From assembly GCF_026130545.1 (NCBI RefSeq), contig NZ_JAMOIM010000005.1, forward strand, positions 186,001-250,000: DNA of 64,000 nucleotides, given 5' to 3'. This DNA is from Lichenifustis flavocetrariae. GTDB taxonomy: Bacteria > Pseudomonadota > Alphaproteobacteria > Rhizobiales > Beijerinckiaceae. Position numbers and translations under genes: made by a program. Positions 8,424 through 16,589 of the stretch are shown here, in pieces (positions within the stretch are counted from its first letter, which is position 1; every line of letters starts with the position of its first letter). The notes under the pieces are model-generated. The model did not search any database, was not told the origin of the DNA, and saw only the letters and a program-made list of their open reading frames with translations.

Positions 8424-9800
8424 ATGGTTGGAGCGATAGGTGACGCGGCAGCGCCATCGCGAGTGATCTGGTATCGAAACCTCTACATCCAGGTGTTGAT
8501 CGCCATCGTGATCGGTGTTGCGCTCGGTGCGTTCGACCCGGCGCTTGGCACTGCCATGAAGCCTTTCGGCGATGCCTTCGTGGCGCTGATCCGCATGATG
8601 ATCGCCCCCGTCATTTTCTGCACGGTGGTTCATGGCATCGCGACCGTTGGCGATCTCAAGCGCGTCGGACGCGTCGGCATCAAGGCGATTGTCTACTTCG
8701 AGGTCGTGTCGACCGTCGCGCTCGTGCTCGGCCTGATCGTCGCCAAGGTCGTGCAGCCGGGCGCCGGTTTCAACATCGATCCCGCGAAGATCAATGCGAG
8801 CAGCGTCGCCAATTACGTGACGGCCGCGAAACAGGATTCCATCGTGGCCCACCTGCTGGGCGTGATCCCGAGCAGCTATTTCGACGCTTTCGCCAAAGGC
8901 GATCTCCTGCAGGTTCTGCTGATCTCGATTCTCAGTGGCATCGCGATCGCGCATCTGGGCCAGACGGGCGAGCGGATCGCGGTCGGGATCGACATGGCGG
9001 GCGCCATGTTCTTCCGCGTCATCGGCATCATCGTGCGCTTCGCGCCGATCGGTGCCTTCGGGGCGATGGCCTACACGATCGGAGCCTTCGGGATCAAATC
9101 GTTACTGAGCCTCGGGGCGCTCGTCGCGACCTTCTATGGGACCAGCGTCCTGTTCGTCCTCGTCGTGCTCGGCGCAATCGCCTGGTACTCCGGCTTCTCC
9201 ATTCTCCGCTTCATCGTCTACATCAAGGACGAATTGCTGATCGTTCTCGGCACGAGCTCGTCCGAAACCGTACTGCCGCGCATGATCCAGAAGATGCGCG
9301 GCCTCGGGGCCTCGCAGTCGGTGGTCGGCTTGGTGATCCCGACGGGCTACAGCTTCAACCTCGACGGCACCAACATCTATATGACGCTGTCGATCCTGTT
9401 TCTGGCGCAGGCCACCAACACGCCCCTGACACTCGCCCAGGAACTGCAAATCCTCCTGGTCGCAGCGCTGACCTCCAAAGGCGCGTCGGGCGTCACGGGC
9501 GCAGGCTTCATCACGCTGGCCGCGACATTGACGGTCGTGCCCGATATCCCGATCACGGCCCTGGCCGTGTTGGTCGGCATCGACAAATTCATGAGCGAGT
9601 GCCGGGCCTTGACCAATCTCGTGGGCAATGGTGTCGCGACGATCGTGATCAGCCGATGGGAGGGCGAGCTCGACAAAGTGCAGCTCGCGGCGGCGCTGAA
9701 CGGCGCGACGCCCGCGGCGCTCAGCCGGCCCGACTTGCCGCTGGGTGCCGACCCCCTTACACAGGCTGGCGTGCCGGTGCGGGATAATCGGCGTGTCTGA
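8424..9800 (+). CDS. dctA: C4-dicarboxylate:cation symporter DctA
   Basis: A 458-residue member of the dicarboxylate/amino acid:cation symporter family. It takes up succinate, fumarate and malate. Visible landmarks are the opening helix ([15 protein letters not shown]), [14 protein letters not shown]-like [14 protein letters not shown], the serine-rich hairpin [12 protein letters not shown], the TM7 motif [14 protein letters not shown], and [12 protein letters not shown] in HP2. A strong GGGAGAG precedes the ATG. Rhizobial dctA is usually driven by the DctB/DctD two-component system and sigma-54, but neither those genes nor a sigma-54 promoter is evident here. The next small gene overlaps its last eight bases. 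Confidence 0.95.
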   Translation: MVGAIGDAAAPSRVIWYRNLYIQVLIAIVIGVALGAFDPALGTAMKPFGDAFVALIRMMIAPVIFCTVVHGIATVGDLKRVGRVGIKAIVYFEVVSTVALVLGLIVAKVVQPGAGFNIDPAKINASSVANYVTAAKQDSIVAHLLGVIPSSYFDAFAKGDLLQVLLISILSGIAIAHLGQTGERIAVGIDMAGAMFFRVIGIIVRFAPIGAFGAMAYTIGAFGIKSLLSLGALVATFYGTSVLFVLVVLGAIAWYSGFSILRFIVYIKDELLIVLGTSSSETVLPRMIQKMRGLGASQSVVGLVIPTGYSFNLDGTNIYMTLSILFLAQATNTPLTLAQELQILLVAALTSKGASGVTGAGFITLAATLTVVPDIPITALAVLVGIDKFMSECRALTNLVGNGVATIVISRWEGELDKVQLAAALNGATPAALSRPDLPLGADPLTQAGVPVRDNRRV

Positions 9801-9975
9801 TCGCAAACCTCCCGACCCGGAGGGCACCATCGTCTCGCCTTCCTCAAACGCCATGCGGCGCGAAGAGAGGCTGGCGCAAGCTCTTCGGGCCAATCTAAAG
9901 CGTCGGAAGGACCAGACGCGCGGTCGCGACGCGACACAGCCACAATCGCGTGATGCACCGGGCGACGAGAGCTAA
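9793..9975 (+). CDS. Small conserved protein upstream of murA
   Basis: A 60-residue, highly charged protein from a GTG start ([18 protein letters not shown], then [19 protein letters not shown]). A small gene with PEG-IVSPS-N and REERLxxALRANLxRRK is, from memory, a regular neighbour of murA in Hyphomicrobiales. The basic helical second half suggests binding to nucleic acid or to a partner protein, but no function is known. The GTG overlaps the end of dctA by eight bases, and murA starts 38 bases after its stop. Confidence 0.65.
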   Translation: MSDRKPPDPEGTIVSPSSNAMRREERLAQALRANLKRRKDQTRGRDATQPQSRDAPGDES

Positions 9976-10013
9976 GGATTCGTCCGCGGGGGATGCGGGC
10001 CAAGCGAGGTTGA

Positions 10014-11309
10014 ATGGATCGTATTCGTGTTGTGGGCGGCCGGCCATTGAATGGCACGATCCGGATTTCGGGCGCCAAAAACGCCGCCCTGCCGTTGATG
10101 ATCGCGAGCGTCCTTACTGAAGAAGCGCTGACGCTCGAAAACCTGCCGCGGCTCGCCGATGTTAGTTCGCTCGTGCGCATCCTCGGCAACCACGGCGTCG
10201 ATTACTCGATCAACGGCAAGCGGGCGGGCGAGGAAGCCATCTCGGGCCAGACCGTTCACCTGCAGGCCGGACATATCGTCGACACCACGGCCCCCTATGA
10301 ACTCGTCTCCACCATGCGGGCGAGCTTCTGGGTGGTGGCGCCGCTTCTGGCCCGGATGGGTCAGGCGCGCGTGTCTCTCCCGGGCGGCTGCGCGATCGGA
10401 ACCCGGCCGGTCGACCTTCTTCTCATGGCGCTCGAACGGCTCGGGGCCACTGTCGAGATCGATGCCGGCTACGTGGTCGCGAAAGCGCCGCGTGGCCTGC
10501 GTGGCGCCGAGATCGATTTTCCCAAGGTGACGGTCGGCGGCACGCATACGGCCCTGATGGCAGCCGTGCTGGCCGAGGGCAAGACCGTGATCCACAACGC
10601 CGCGCGTGAGCCGGAAGTGGCCGACCTCGCGGCTTGCCTGGTCAAGATGGGGGCCCGCATCAAAGGCGCCGGGACGACCACGATCGAGGTCGAGGGCGTG
10701 GCCCGGCTGGGTGGTGCGCGACACGCCGTTCTGCCTGACCGGATCGAGGCCGGTACCTATGCCATGGCGGTCGCCATGACGGGCGGCGATGTCCTCCTCG
10801 AAGGGGCTCAGCCTGACCAGTTGCAGGGTGCGCTCGACGCGCTAGCGCAAGCTGGTGCGCGCGTCACCCCGACGAACGAAGGCATCCGGATCGCCCGCAA
10901 TGGGGCTGGCATCTCGCCGGTGGACATCACAACGCAGCCATTCCCAGGGTTTCCCACGGACCTCCAGGCGCAGTTCATGGCGTTGATGACGAAGGCCAAG
11001 GGCACTTCGCGCATCACGGAAACGATCTTCGAGAACCGCTTCATGCATGTGAGCGAGTTGGCACGTCTCGGAGCCCACATCCGTCTTGAAGGTGATGCCG
11101 CGATCGTTGAAGGCGTCAAGACCCTCACCGGGGCGCCGGTCATGGCGACCGACTTGCGGGCCTCGGTCTCGCTCGTCATCGCGGCGCTCGCGGCCGAAGG
11201 CGAGACAACGGTCAATCGCGTCTACCACCTCGATCGCGGCTTCGAAAACCTCGAGCGCAAGCTCAGCATGTGCGGTGCGGTGGTCGAGCGTCTCTCGGGC
11301 AGCCACTGA
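10014..11309 (+). CDS. murA: UDP-N-acetylglucosamine 1-carboxyvinyltransferase
   Basis: This is the first committed enzyme of peptidoglycan synthesis; it transfers enolpyruvate from PEP to UDP-GlcNAc in the cytoplasm. The 431-residue length is typical. K22-N23 in [10 protein letters not shown] bind substrate. C126 in [11 protein letters not shown] is the catalytic Cys that fosfomycin alkylates, so the enzyme should be fosfomycin-sensitive. The C-terminal motif [13 protein letters not shown] is also present. The ATG has a GCGAGG upstream. Transcription probably comes through the small gene before it. Confidence 0.97.
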   Translation: MDRIRVVGGRPLNGTIRISGAKNAALPLMIASVLTEEALTLENLPRLADVSSLVRILGNHGVDYSINGKRAGEEAISGQTVHLQAGHIVDTTAPYELVSTMRASFWVVAPLLARMGQARVSLPGGCAIGTRPVDLLLMALERLGATVEIDAGYVVAKAPRGLRGAEIDFPKVTVGGTHTALMAAVLAEGKTVIHNAAREPEVADLAACLVKMGARIKGAGTTTIEVEGVARLGGARHAVLPDRIEAGTYAMAVAMTGGDVLLEGAQPDQLQGALDALAQAGARVTPTNEGIRIARNGAGISPVDITTQPFPGFPTDLQAQFMALMTKAKGTSRITETIFENRFMHVSELARLGAHIRLEGDAAIVEGVKTLTGAPVMATDLRASVSLVIAALAAEGETTVNRVYHLDRGFENLERKLSMCGAVVERLSGSH

Positions 11310-11334
11310 AGGCTTCGGTATTGATAAAGCGAAA

Positions 11335-11353
11335 GGCCGGCGAGTCGCCGGCC
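11335..11353. terminator. GC-rich hairpin between murA and the His/Met-rich gene
   Basis: GGCCGGCG-AGT-CGCCGGCC is a perfect eight-base-pair stem lying between two convergent genes. On the plus strand it is followed by mixed sequence. On the minus strand it is followed by TTTCGCTTTATC, so it looks more like the terminator of the leftward small gene, possibly working in both directions. Confidence 0.55.
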
Positions 11354-11409
11354 CAGCTTGTTAGCGCAACATGAAGCAAGAGCCTTTATCAGGCCCGTCT
11401 AAATCTTCT

Positions 11410-11616
11410 TCACATCTTGTTCATCATTTTCCGGTGCATCGAGCGATGATGCATCATCCGCATTTTGTGGTGCATCATCATCTTATGGTGCATCATACGC
11501 TTGTGCATCATGTGATGCTTCATCGGCATGGCGCCGTCGGATTGCGCCATGGCGGGGGCAGCAGCGGAGATAAGGCCGGCCAGGGCAACGGCTCCGATCA
11601 ACGTAGAAATGCGCAT
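11410..11616 (-). CDS. Small secreted His/Met-rich peptide
   Basis: A 68-residue ORF behind a very strong ribosome site (AAGGAGG, eight bases before the ATG at 11616). Residues 1-25 are a classic signal peptide ending in AMAQ. The mature part is dominated by MMHHKM-type repeats: its last 37 residues contain 15 Met, 10 His and 10 Lys or Arg and almost nothing else. Met and His clusters of this kind bind Cu(I)/Cu(II) or Ag in the periplasm, so metal buffering is a fair inference, but I know of no named family for it. The DNA is low-complexity (ATG/CAT-rich), and the antisense frame is therefore also His-rich. No metal transporter lies next to it. Confidence 0.7.
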   Translation of the reverse strand: MRISTLIGAVALAGLISAAAPAMAQSDGAMPMKHHMMHKRMMHHKMMMHHKMRMMHHRSMHRKMMNKM

Positions 11617-11819
11617 AGAAACTTCCTCCTTGACGATGTTCTTGCGCGTTGAAAGCCGTTCGAGTCTCAGCCGGCGAGAACTGTATGGGTGACGCGCCAA
11701 GAAGGTGTTGAGTTCCCTCTCCACGACGAGGATCGGGTCCGAGGCTTGTCTCAGCCCGAACGCAAACTATCCTTCCTGTCGATCGCAGGAGCACCTGCCC
11801 GCACCAAGGCGACCGAGAC

Positions 11820-12296
11820 ATGAGCGCGAACCAGACATCGTCCATACAGGATCAGGCGCTCCGCTTCGTCGTCCTCGACGAGGAAGACCTCGCAGTGATG
11901 TCGGCCCATCTGCAGGACGCCCTGCTGGACCTGGCCGATATCGCATACCTTCCGGGCGCGCAGCGCTTCGCGCTGGTTGTCTCGCGCATCGAATGGCAAA
12001 GTCTGGCGGCCGGCCGCCAGGAGCGGCGGCGGGCGGGGTTTCACTTCGAGCAGGTGTCACGCGTCCAGCGCATCGGCTTTGGGCAGAACGACCCCGCGCT
12101 GCAACTTCAACTCCTCGCGGTGTCGTTCACGCCGACCGATAGTCCGGCCGGCGAGGTCAGGCTGACCTTCGCGGCCGGCAAGGCGATCAAGCTCGATGTG
12201 GCTTGCCTGGAAGCGGAGATGCGCGATCTCGGGGATCGCTGGCCCGTGTCGGATTGCCCCAAGCACCAACTCGACGACGCGAACGCCGCTCGCTAA
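11820..12296 (+). CDS. DUF2948 family protein
   Basis: A 158-residue protein with the DUF2948 pattern: LRFVVLDEEDLAVMSAHLQDA near the start, RFALVVSRIEWQ, RVQRIGFGQ, and a C-terminal IKLDVACLEAEMRDLG. This family is restricted mainly to alphaproteobacteria and habitually precedes hisD, as it does here (32-base gap). No enzymatic residues stand out and its function is unknown. The conserved linkage suggests some tie to histidine synthesis or simple operon inheritance. Confidence 0.88.
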   Translation: MSANQTSSIQDQALRFVVLDEEDLAVMSAHLQDALLDLADIAYLPGAQRFALVVSRIEWQSLAAGRQERRRAGFHFEQVSRVQRIGFGQNDPALQLQLLAVSFTPTDSPAGEVRLTFAAGKAIKLDVACLEAEMRDLGDRWPVSDCPKHQLDDANAAR

Positions 12297-12328
12297 GCAG
12301 AACCCTGCACGGGCGGGAGCAAAACGCG

Positions 12329-13621
12329 ATGAACAGGCTGAACCTGAGCGAGGCGGGGTTCGAACAGGCATTCGATGCACTGCTGGCAGCGGCGCGCGAC
12401 AGTGATGCGGACGTGGACGCCGCCGTCAAATCAATCGTCGACGACGTCAGGGCCAAGGGCGACGAAGCTTTGATCGAGCTGTCGCACCGTTTCGACCGGG
12501 TCGACCTCAAGGCGCAAAGCTTGCGCGTGTCCGAAGCGGAGATCGACGACGCGATCGATCGCGCGCCACGCGACGCACGGGACGCTCTCGCTTTCGCGCA
12601 TGGCCGGATCGAAGCCTATCATGCTCGCCAGAAACCTGCGGACCTCCGCTTCACGGATGCGCTCGGTGTCGAACTCGGCTGGCGGTGGCGCCCGATCGAG
12701 GCGGTCGGCCTCTATGTGCCGGGCGGCACGGCCAGCTACCCGTCCTCGGTGCTGATGAACGCGGTGCCGGCCAAGGTGGCGGGCTGCGCCAGGGTGGTGA
12801 TGACGGTGCCGACGCCCGACGGCGTGCTCAACCCGCTCGTCCTGGCCGCGGCCCGCCTCGCGGGCGTGGATGAGATCTACCGCGTCGGCGGCGCCCAGGC
12901 AGTGGCCGCTCTCGCCTACGGCACGGCGACGATCGCGCCGGTCGCCAAGATCGTGGGACCCGGCAACGCCTTCGTGGCGGCCGCGAAGCGCCGCGTGTTC
13001 GGCACGGTCGGCATCGACATGATCGCGGGGCCGTCGGAGGTTGTCATTTTGGCCGATCGCACAGCCGAACCCGCATGGATCGCGGCGGATCTCCTTGCGC
13101 AGGCCGAGCACGATACGGCCGCGCAATCCATTCTGATCACCGACGACACGGCGCTCGCGGCGGATGTGGAGCGTGAGGTGGAGCGGCAGCTCGCCACCCT
13201 GCCCCGCGCCGCCATCGCGGGCGCGAGCTGGCGCCATTTCGGCGCCGTGATCCTCGTGCCCAATCTCCGGGACGCGGTGCGGCTCGTTGATCGCCTCGCG
13301 CCCGAACATCTCGAGATCATCGCCGAGGATGCCGAAGGCCTCGCAGACGCTATCCACAATGCCGGCGCGATCTTCCTGGGTTCGTACACACCAGAGGCGA
13401 TCGGCGACTATGTGGGTGGATCGAACCACGTCCTGCCGACCGCGCGCTCGGCTCGGTTTTCATCCGGCCTGGGAGTTCTCGATTTCATGAAGCGGACGTC
13501 GATCCTTCGTTGCGATGCGACGAATCTTGCGGCCTTGGCACCGGCCGCCATCGCGCTGGGTCGGGCCGAGGGGCTCGACGCCCATGCTGCATCGGTCGAC
13601 ATCCGCACCCGTCGTGGCTGA
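12329..13621 (+). CDS. hisD: Histidinol dehydrogenase
   Basis: It catalyses the last two steps of histidine synthesis (L-histidinol to histidinal to histidine, two NAD+). The 430-residue length is canonical. Motifs include VGLYVPGGTASYPSS, RVGGAQAVAALAYG, GPGNAFV and GPSEV. The zinc ligands are the Gln and His of LLAQAEHD, the Asp in EAIGDYVGG and the His in DAHAASVDIR. The catalytic Glu-His pair is in APEHLEI. I start at the ATG behind GGGAGC; longer frames upstream overlap DUF2948. A distant HisD-family relative occurs at the right edge of the window. Confidence 0.97.
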   Translation: MNRLNLSEAGFEQAFDALLAAARDSDADVDAAVKSIVDDVRAKGDEALIELSHRFDRVDLKAQSLRVSEAEIDDAIDRAPRDARDALAFAHGRIEAYHARQKPADLRFTDALGVELGWRWRPIEAVGLYVPGGTASYPSSVLMNAVPAKVAGCARVVMTVPTPDGVLNPLVLAAARLAGVDEIYRVGGAQAVAALAYGTATIAPVAKIVGPGNAFVAAAKRRVFGTVGIDMIAGPSEVVILADRTAEPAWIAADLLAQAEHDTAAQSILITDDTALAADVEREVERQLATLPRAAIAGASWRHFGAVILVPNLRDAVRLVDRLAPEHLEIIAEDAEGLADAIHNAGAIFLGSYTPEAIGDYVGGSNHVLPTARSARFSSGLGVLDFMKRTSILRCDATNLAALAPAAIALGRAEGLDAHAASVDIRTRRG

Positions 13622-14096
13622 CGCGCCGCGCCAGGACTGTCTTGTTTCCGTGACGCTCGACGAAGCGTCGATCGGCCACGGAACACCGGATCAAGCCCAT
13701 GAGCGGCGCACCGCGATCGAAGACCTGATCGAGGTGAACCGCTTCATCGTGCCGGGCCATGCGGGCGGCCCCTACGCGCTGACCCTGGCGATCCACGATG
13801 CGAAGCTCGCCTTCGATATCCGAACCCCCGGCGGCGACAAGGTCGTCCTGCACCTGTTGTCGTTGCGCCCCTTCCGATCGATCCTCAAGGACTACATGAT
13901 GGTTTGCGAGAGCTATGTCGCGGCCATCCGCACCGCGCCGCCGTCCCAGATCGAAGCGATCGACATGGGTCGGCGGGGACTGCACGATGAAGGCGCGGAA
14001 CGGCTGGCGGAACGCTTGCGCGGCAAGATCGAGGCCGATTTCGCCACCATGCGACGTCTCTTCACGCTCCTGACGGCGCTGCACTGGAAAGGCTGA
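13584..14096 (+). CDS. UPF0262 family protein
   Basis: This family nearly always follows hisD in Hyphomicrobiales. Landmarks are LVSVTLDEASIG, IEDLIEVNRFIV, AFDIRTPGG, LRPFRSILKDYMMVCESY and MGRRGLHDEGAE with LRGKIEADFATMRRLFTLL. Its role is unknown. Two starts are possible: the ATG at 13584 (170 residues, 38-base overlap with hisD) and a GTG at 13614 (160 residues, nearer the usual family length, 8-base overlap). Either way translation is coupled to hisD. Conserved charged residues and the absence of membrane segments point to a soluble cytoplasmic protein. Confidence 0.87.
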   Translation: MLHRSTSAPVVADAPRQDCLVSVTLDEASIGHGTPDQAHERRTAIEDLIEVNRFIVPGHAGGPYALTLAIHDAKLAFDIRTPGGDKVVLHLLSLRPFRSILKDYMMVCESYVAAIRTAPPSQIEAIDMGRRGLHDEGAERLAERLRGKIEADFATMRRLFTLLTALHWKG

Positions 14097-14121
14097 CCGC
14101 GATGCGGGGCACGGCGGGGCC

Positions 14122-14577
14122 ATGACGTTCGGCAGCACGGCCAGCGTGCAATCGATCCTATTCGCCTGCTCCGAGAACGCGGTGCGCTCGCCCATGGCCG
14201 CCGCCCTGGCCGGGCTGCAATTCGGGCGTTCGATCTATGTGGCTTCGGCGGGGGTGCGGCCGGGTGATCGCGACCCGTTCGTCACGAGTGTCATGGAAGA
14301 AGTCGGGGTCGACTTGTCGCGTCACCAGCCACAGATGTTCGAAAGCCTCGAAGACACGAGTTTCGATCTGATCGTCACGCTGTCGCCGGAGGCCCATCAC
14401 AAGGCGCTCGAATTCACGCGGACGATGGCCGTGGATGTCGTGTACTGGCCCACCATGGACCCGACCGCAGTCGAGGGAAGCCGCAGCGTCGTGCTCGACG
14501 CCTATCGCAGCGTCCGCGATGGGTTGCGGGATCGGATCAGGGCCACCTTCGGGTGGCGGTCCGCAGGAACAGTTTGA
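14122..14577 (+). CDS. Low-molecular-weight phosphatase family protein
   Basis: A 151-residue LMW protein-tyrosine-phosphatase fold. The P-loop is FACSENAVRSPMA with the C-x5-R signature (C16, R22) and the general-acid loop is WPTMDP. The loop sequence SENAV differs from the usual TGNIC of tyrosine phosphatases, so the substrate may not be phosphotyrosine; arsenate reductase-like chemistry is an alternative. The order DUF2948-hisD-UPF0262-phosphatase is a conserved alphaproteobacterial string. Its start lies 26 bases after the UPF0262 gene, so they are probably one operon. Confidence 0.85.
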   Translation: MTFGSTASVQSILFACSENAVRSPMAAALAGLQFGRSIYVASAGVRPGDRDPFVTSVMEEVGVDLSRHQPQMFESLEDTSFDLIVTLSPEAHHKALEFTRTMAVDVVYWPTMDPTAVEGSRSVVLDAYRSVRDGLRDRIRATFGWRSAGTV

Positions 14578-14584
14578 CCGAGTC

Positions 14585-15430
14585 TCAACCCACGAGGTTC
14601 GGCAGCGCCCGCATGGTGCGCTCGACCTCGTGCGGCTGCACGACAGCGAGGCGGATCAGATCGTCGAACCGCCGCGAAAACATCCGGATATGGTCGGCAT
14701 CGTTCAGGACGAAATAGCTCGGCCCCAGGAACACGACCGCCCGTTTGGCGCCGAACACCGTGAACGGCACCGAATAGACGTCCCGCAGGTCGAAGAGGTA
14801 GAGCCGCAGACTCGGATAGGACGCGTGATAGATGCGGGCCATGTGTTCGATCTGCGCGAGCCGGTCCTCGGCAGGAAAGCCGGCCCAGCGCTCCTCCCCC
14901 CGCGCCAGCAATTGCAGCGATTGCAACGCGACACAAACCTCAACGTCGCTGTCCGGGCTGCACATGAAATCGAGCCGCGCCCGCACGGCCTTCAGCTGGA
15001 TCGGTGAGGCACTTTCGAAGCCGCGCCGATACTCGAAGCGCAGTAGCGCTTCCGTTTTGAGGAAATCCGGCAGCGCAACCGGGACTGTTCGAATGCGGAA
15101 ACCTTCCGCTTCCTTGAGCCAAGCCGTGAAATGATCGCCGGCCGGCATGTCGCCGTGCTCCTCGATCTGCAGCATGGCGCTGATGATTTCGGCCCCGGCC
15201 TCCTCGCGCTGGCTCAGTCCGAGCAGCCAGTCGACCGAGACACGGGCATGCCGCGCGATGGCGATCAGCGTCTCGGACCGCGGCAGGCGCGGATCGTCTC
15301 CGGACATCAGTTGGGCCAGCGTGGACCTGTCGATCCCGGCGGAGCGAGCAAAGGTGGAAGCATTCTCGCCGGAGCGCAGGAGGACGGCTTCCAGGCGTTT
15401 CCGAAACACGGAGGCAGTGTTGGATTTCAT
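14585..15430 (-). CDS. XRE family transcriptional regulator
   Basis: A 281-residue protein. Residues 1-65 are a Cro/C1-type helix-turn-helix (FRKRLEAVLLRSGENASTFA, then GIDRSTLAQLMSG). Residues from about 90 onward form a domain I cannot assign; it contains RRGFESASPIQLKAVRARLDF and DLRDVYSVPFTVFG and may sense a ligand. It is divergent from a fatty acid desaturase gene. A perfect palindrome CAAACG-N4-CGTTTG sits between them, so it likely controls both itself and the desaturase. The ATG at 15430 gives the usual short lead into the helix-turn-helix; an in-frame extension upstream is hydrophobic and unlikely. Confidence 0.85.
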   Translation of the reverse strand: MKSNTASVFRKRLEAVLLRSGENASTFARSAGIDRSTLAQLMSGDDPRLPRSETLIAIARHARVSVDWLLGLSQREEAGAEIISAMLQIEEHGDMPAGDHFTAWLKEAEGFRIRTVPVALPDFLKTEALLRFEYRRGFESASPIQLKAVRARLDFMCSPDSDVEVCVALQSLQLLARGEERWAGFPAEDRLAQIEHMARIYHASYPSLRLYLFDLRDVYSVPFTVFGAKRAVVFLGPSYFVLNDADHIRMFSRRFDDLIRLAVVQPHEVERTMRALPNLVG

Positions 15431-15480
15431 GGGACAGTCGCGCGAAGAGATCAAAACCGGCAAGAAGATATAACTGTAAA

Positions 15481-15496
15481 CAAACGCGGCCGTTTG
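15481..15496. promoter_or_regulatory. Palindromic operator candidate between XRE regulator and desaturase
   Basis: CAAACG-CGGC-CGTTTG is a perfect six-base-pair inverted repeat 51 bases upstream of the XRE start and about 86 bases upstream of the desaturase start. Its size suits a Cro/C1-type dimer, and the neighbouring XRE protein is the obvious candidate to bind it. Confidence 0.5.
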
Positions 15497-15581
15497 CGAC
15501 ATCAATATCGTTGAGTCTTGACGTGAAGCCTTCATCATGGGGTGCGGCGATTCGCAGCAGCACTGACCGGGAGTTGATGAG

Positions 15582-16508
15582 ATGTCGGGACCGGGATCGA
15601 AAAGGCTCGAATGGCCGTCGATCGCACTCTGTTTCGCAATTTACGGCAGTTTCCTTGGGCTGACATGGTGGAGCGACCGCCTGCCCGTCTGGGTGTTCCT
15701 GCCGCTCGGCGCGCTCCTGATCGCATGGCATTCCTCCATGCAGCACGAGTTCATCCACGGCCATCCGACCCCCTGGTCCAGAGTCAATCGGGCATTGGCG
15801 TCCGTTCCCCTGTCGCTGTGGTTGCCCTTCGAATCCTACCGAATGTCGCATCTCGTGCATCACTGCGACGAAAAGCTGACCGATCCGCTCGATGATCCTG
15901 AGAGCTATTACTGGTCGCCTGCGGATTGGCAGGCCTTAGGGCCCTTGGGTCGCCTCGTCGTACGGGCTCATACGACCTTGGCGGGACGCCTCGTCATCGG
16001 CCCCGCCTGGAACATCAGCCGCTATCTCGTGGTGGAGTTCCATGCTGTACGAACACGCCCCGGATGGCATCGGCGCATCTGGCGATCCCATGCGATCGGC
16101 TGCGTCCCTGTCCTCCTATGGACGCTCGGGGTCTGCCGGGTCGACCCACTTCTTTACGGGCTGACCATCTACGCCGGCACGTCGCTTCTGCTCTTGCGAT
16201 CCTTCGCGGAGCATCGCGCCCACGAAGGGGTGTTCGAGCGAACCGCGATCGTCGAGAACGCCTGGTTCTTCGGGCCGCTTTTCCTCTTCAACAACCTTCA
16301 TGCCGCGCATCATGAGCTGCCGCGTGTGCCGTGGTACGAGCTGCCGGCGTGGTATCGCGCCAATCGCCAGCGCCTTGTCATCGACAATGGTGGCCTCGTC
16401 TACAATGGGTATGCCGATGTCGCGCGGCGCTTCCTGTTCCGGCCGCACGACGCGACGATCCACCCGTTCACACCCGCCTCCGAAGCACGCGTCGCCGCAA
16501 CCGTGTGA
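15582..16508 (+). CDS. Fatty acid desaturase family protein
   Basis: A 308-residue membrane di-iron enzyme. The histidine clusters are HSSMQHEFIHGH (residues about 48-59), HLVHHCDE (about 91-98) and HAAHHELP (about 240-247), the H-x(3-4)-H / H-x2-HH / H-x2-HH set of the desaturase/hydroxylase superfamily. There are about four to six membrane segments. It inserts a double bond or hydroxyl into an acyl chain or related lipid; the regiochemistry cannot be read from sequence. GGGAG sits eight bases before the ATG. It is divergent from the XRE gene and followed, after 81 bases, by a flavoenzyme gene. Confidence 0.88.
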   Translation: MSGPGSKRLEWPSIALCFAIYGSFLGLTWWSDRLPVWVFLPLGALLIAWHSSMQHEFIHGHPTPWSRVNRALASVPLSLWLPFESYRMSHLVHHCDEKLTDPLDDPESYYWSPADWQALGPLGRLVVRAHTTLAGRLVIGPAWNISRYLVVEFHAVRTRPGWHRRIWRSHAIGCVPVLLWTLGVCRVDPLLYGLTIYAGTSLLLLRSFAEHRAHEGVFERTAIVENAWFFGPLFLFNNLHAAHHELPRVPWYELPAWYRANRQRLVIDNGGLVYNGYADVARRFLFRPHDATIHPFTPASEARVAATV

Positions 16509-16553
16509 GCGTGACGCGACGGGAACTCTTGCGGATCGGTCGGTTTTACGATG

Positions 16554-16582
16554 GTCTTTGCGCCTGGTTTCGGCGCAAAGAC
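16554..16582 (+). other. 11-bp perfect hairpin immediately before the flavoenzyme start codon
   Basis: GTCTTTGCGCC and GGCGCAAAGAC are perfect complements flanking a seven-base loop. The hairpin ends seven bases before the ATG at 16590, exactly where a Shine-Dalgarno sequence would be expected, and none is visible. It lacks a T-tract, so a simple terminator is less likely. It may gate translation of the downstream gene or stabilise the upstream mRNA. Confidence 0.6.
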
Positions 16583-16589
16583 TGGTTCC

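Noticed and set aside
11371-11652. Plus-strand His-rich frame antisense to the His/Met-rich peptide gene
   Set aside because: It exists because ATG reads as CAT on the other strand. There is no ribosome site or signal peptide, while the minus-strand frame has both.
11692-11720. GGAAC-N18-GTC on the minus strand considered as an EcfG promoter for the His/Met-rich gene
   Set aside because: Spacer too long and the -10 is GTC rather than GTT.
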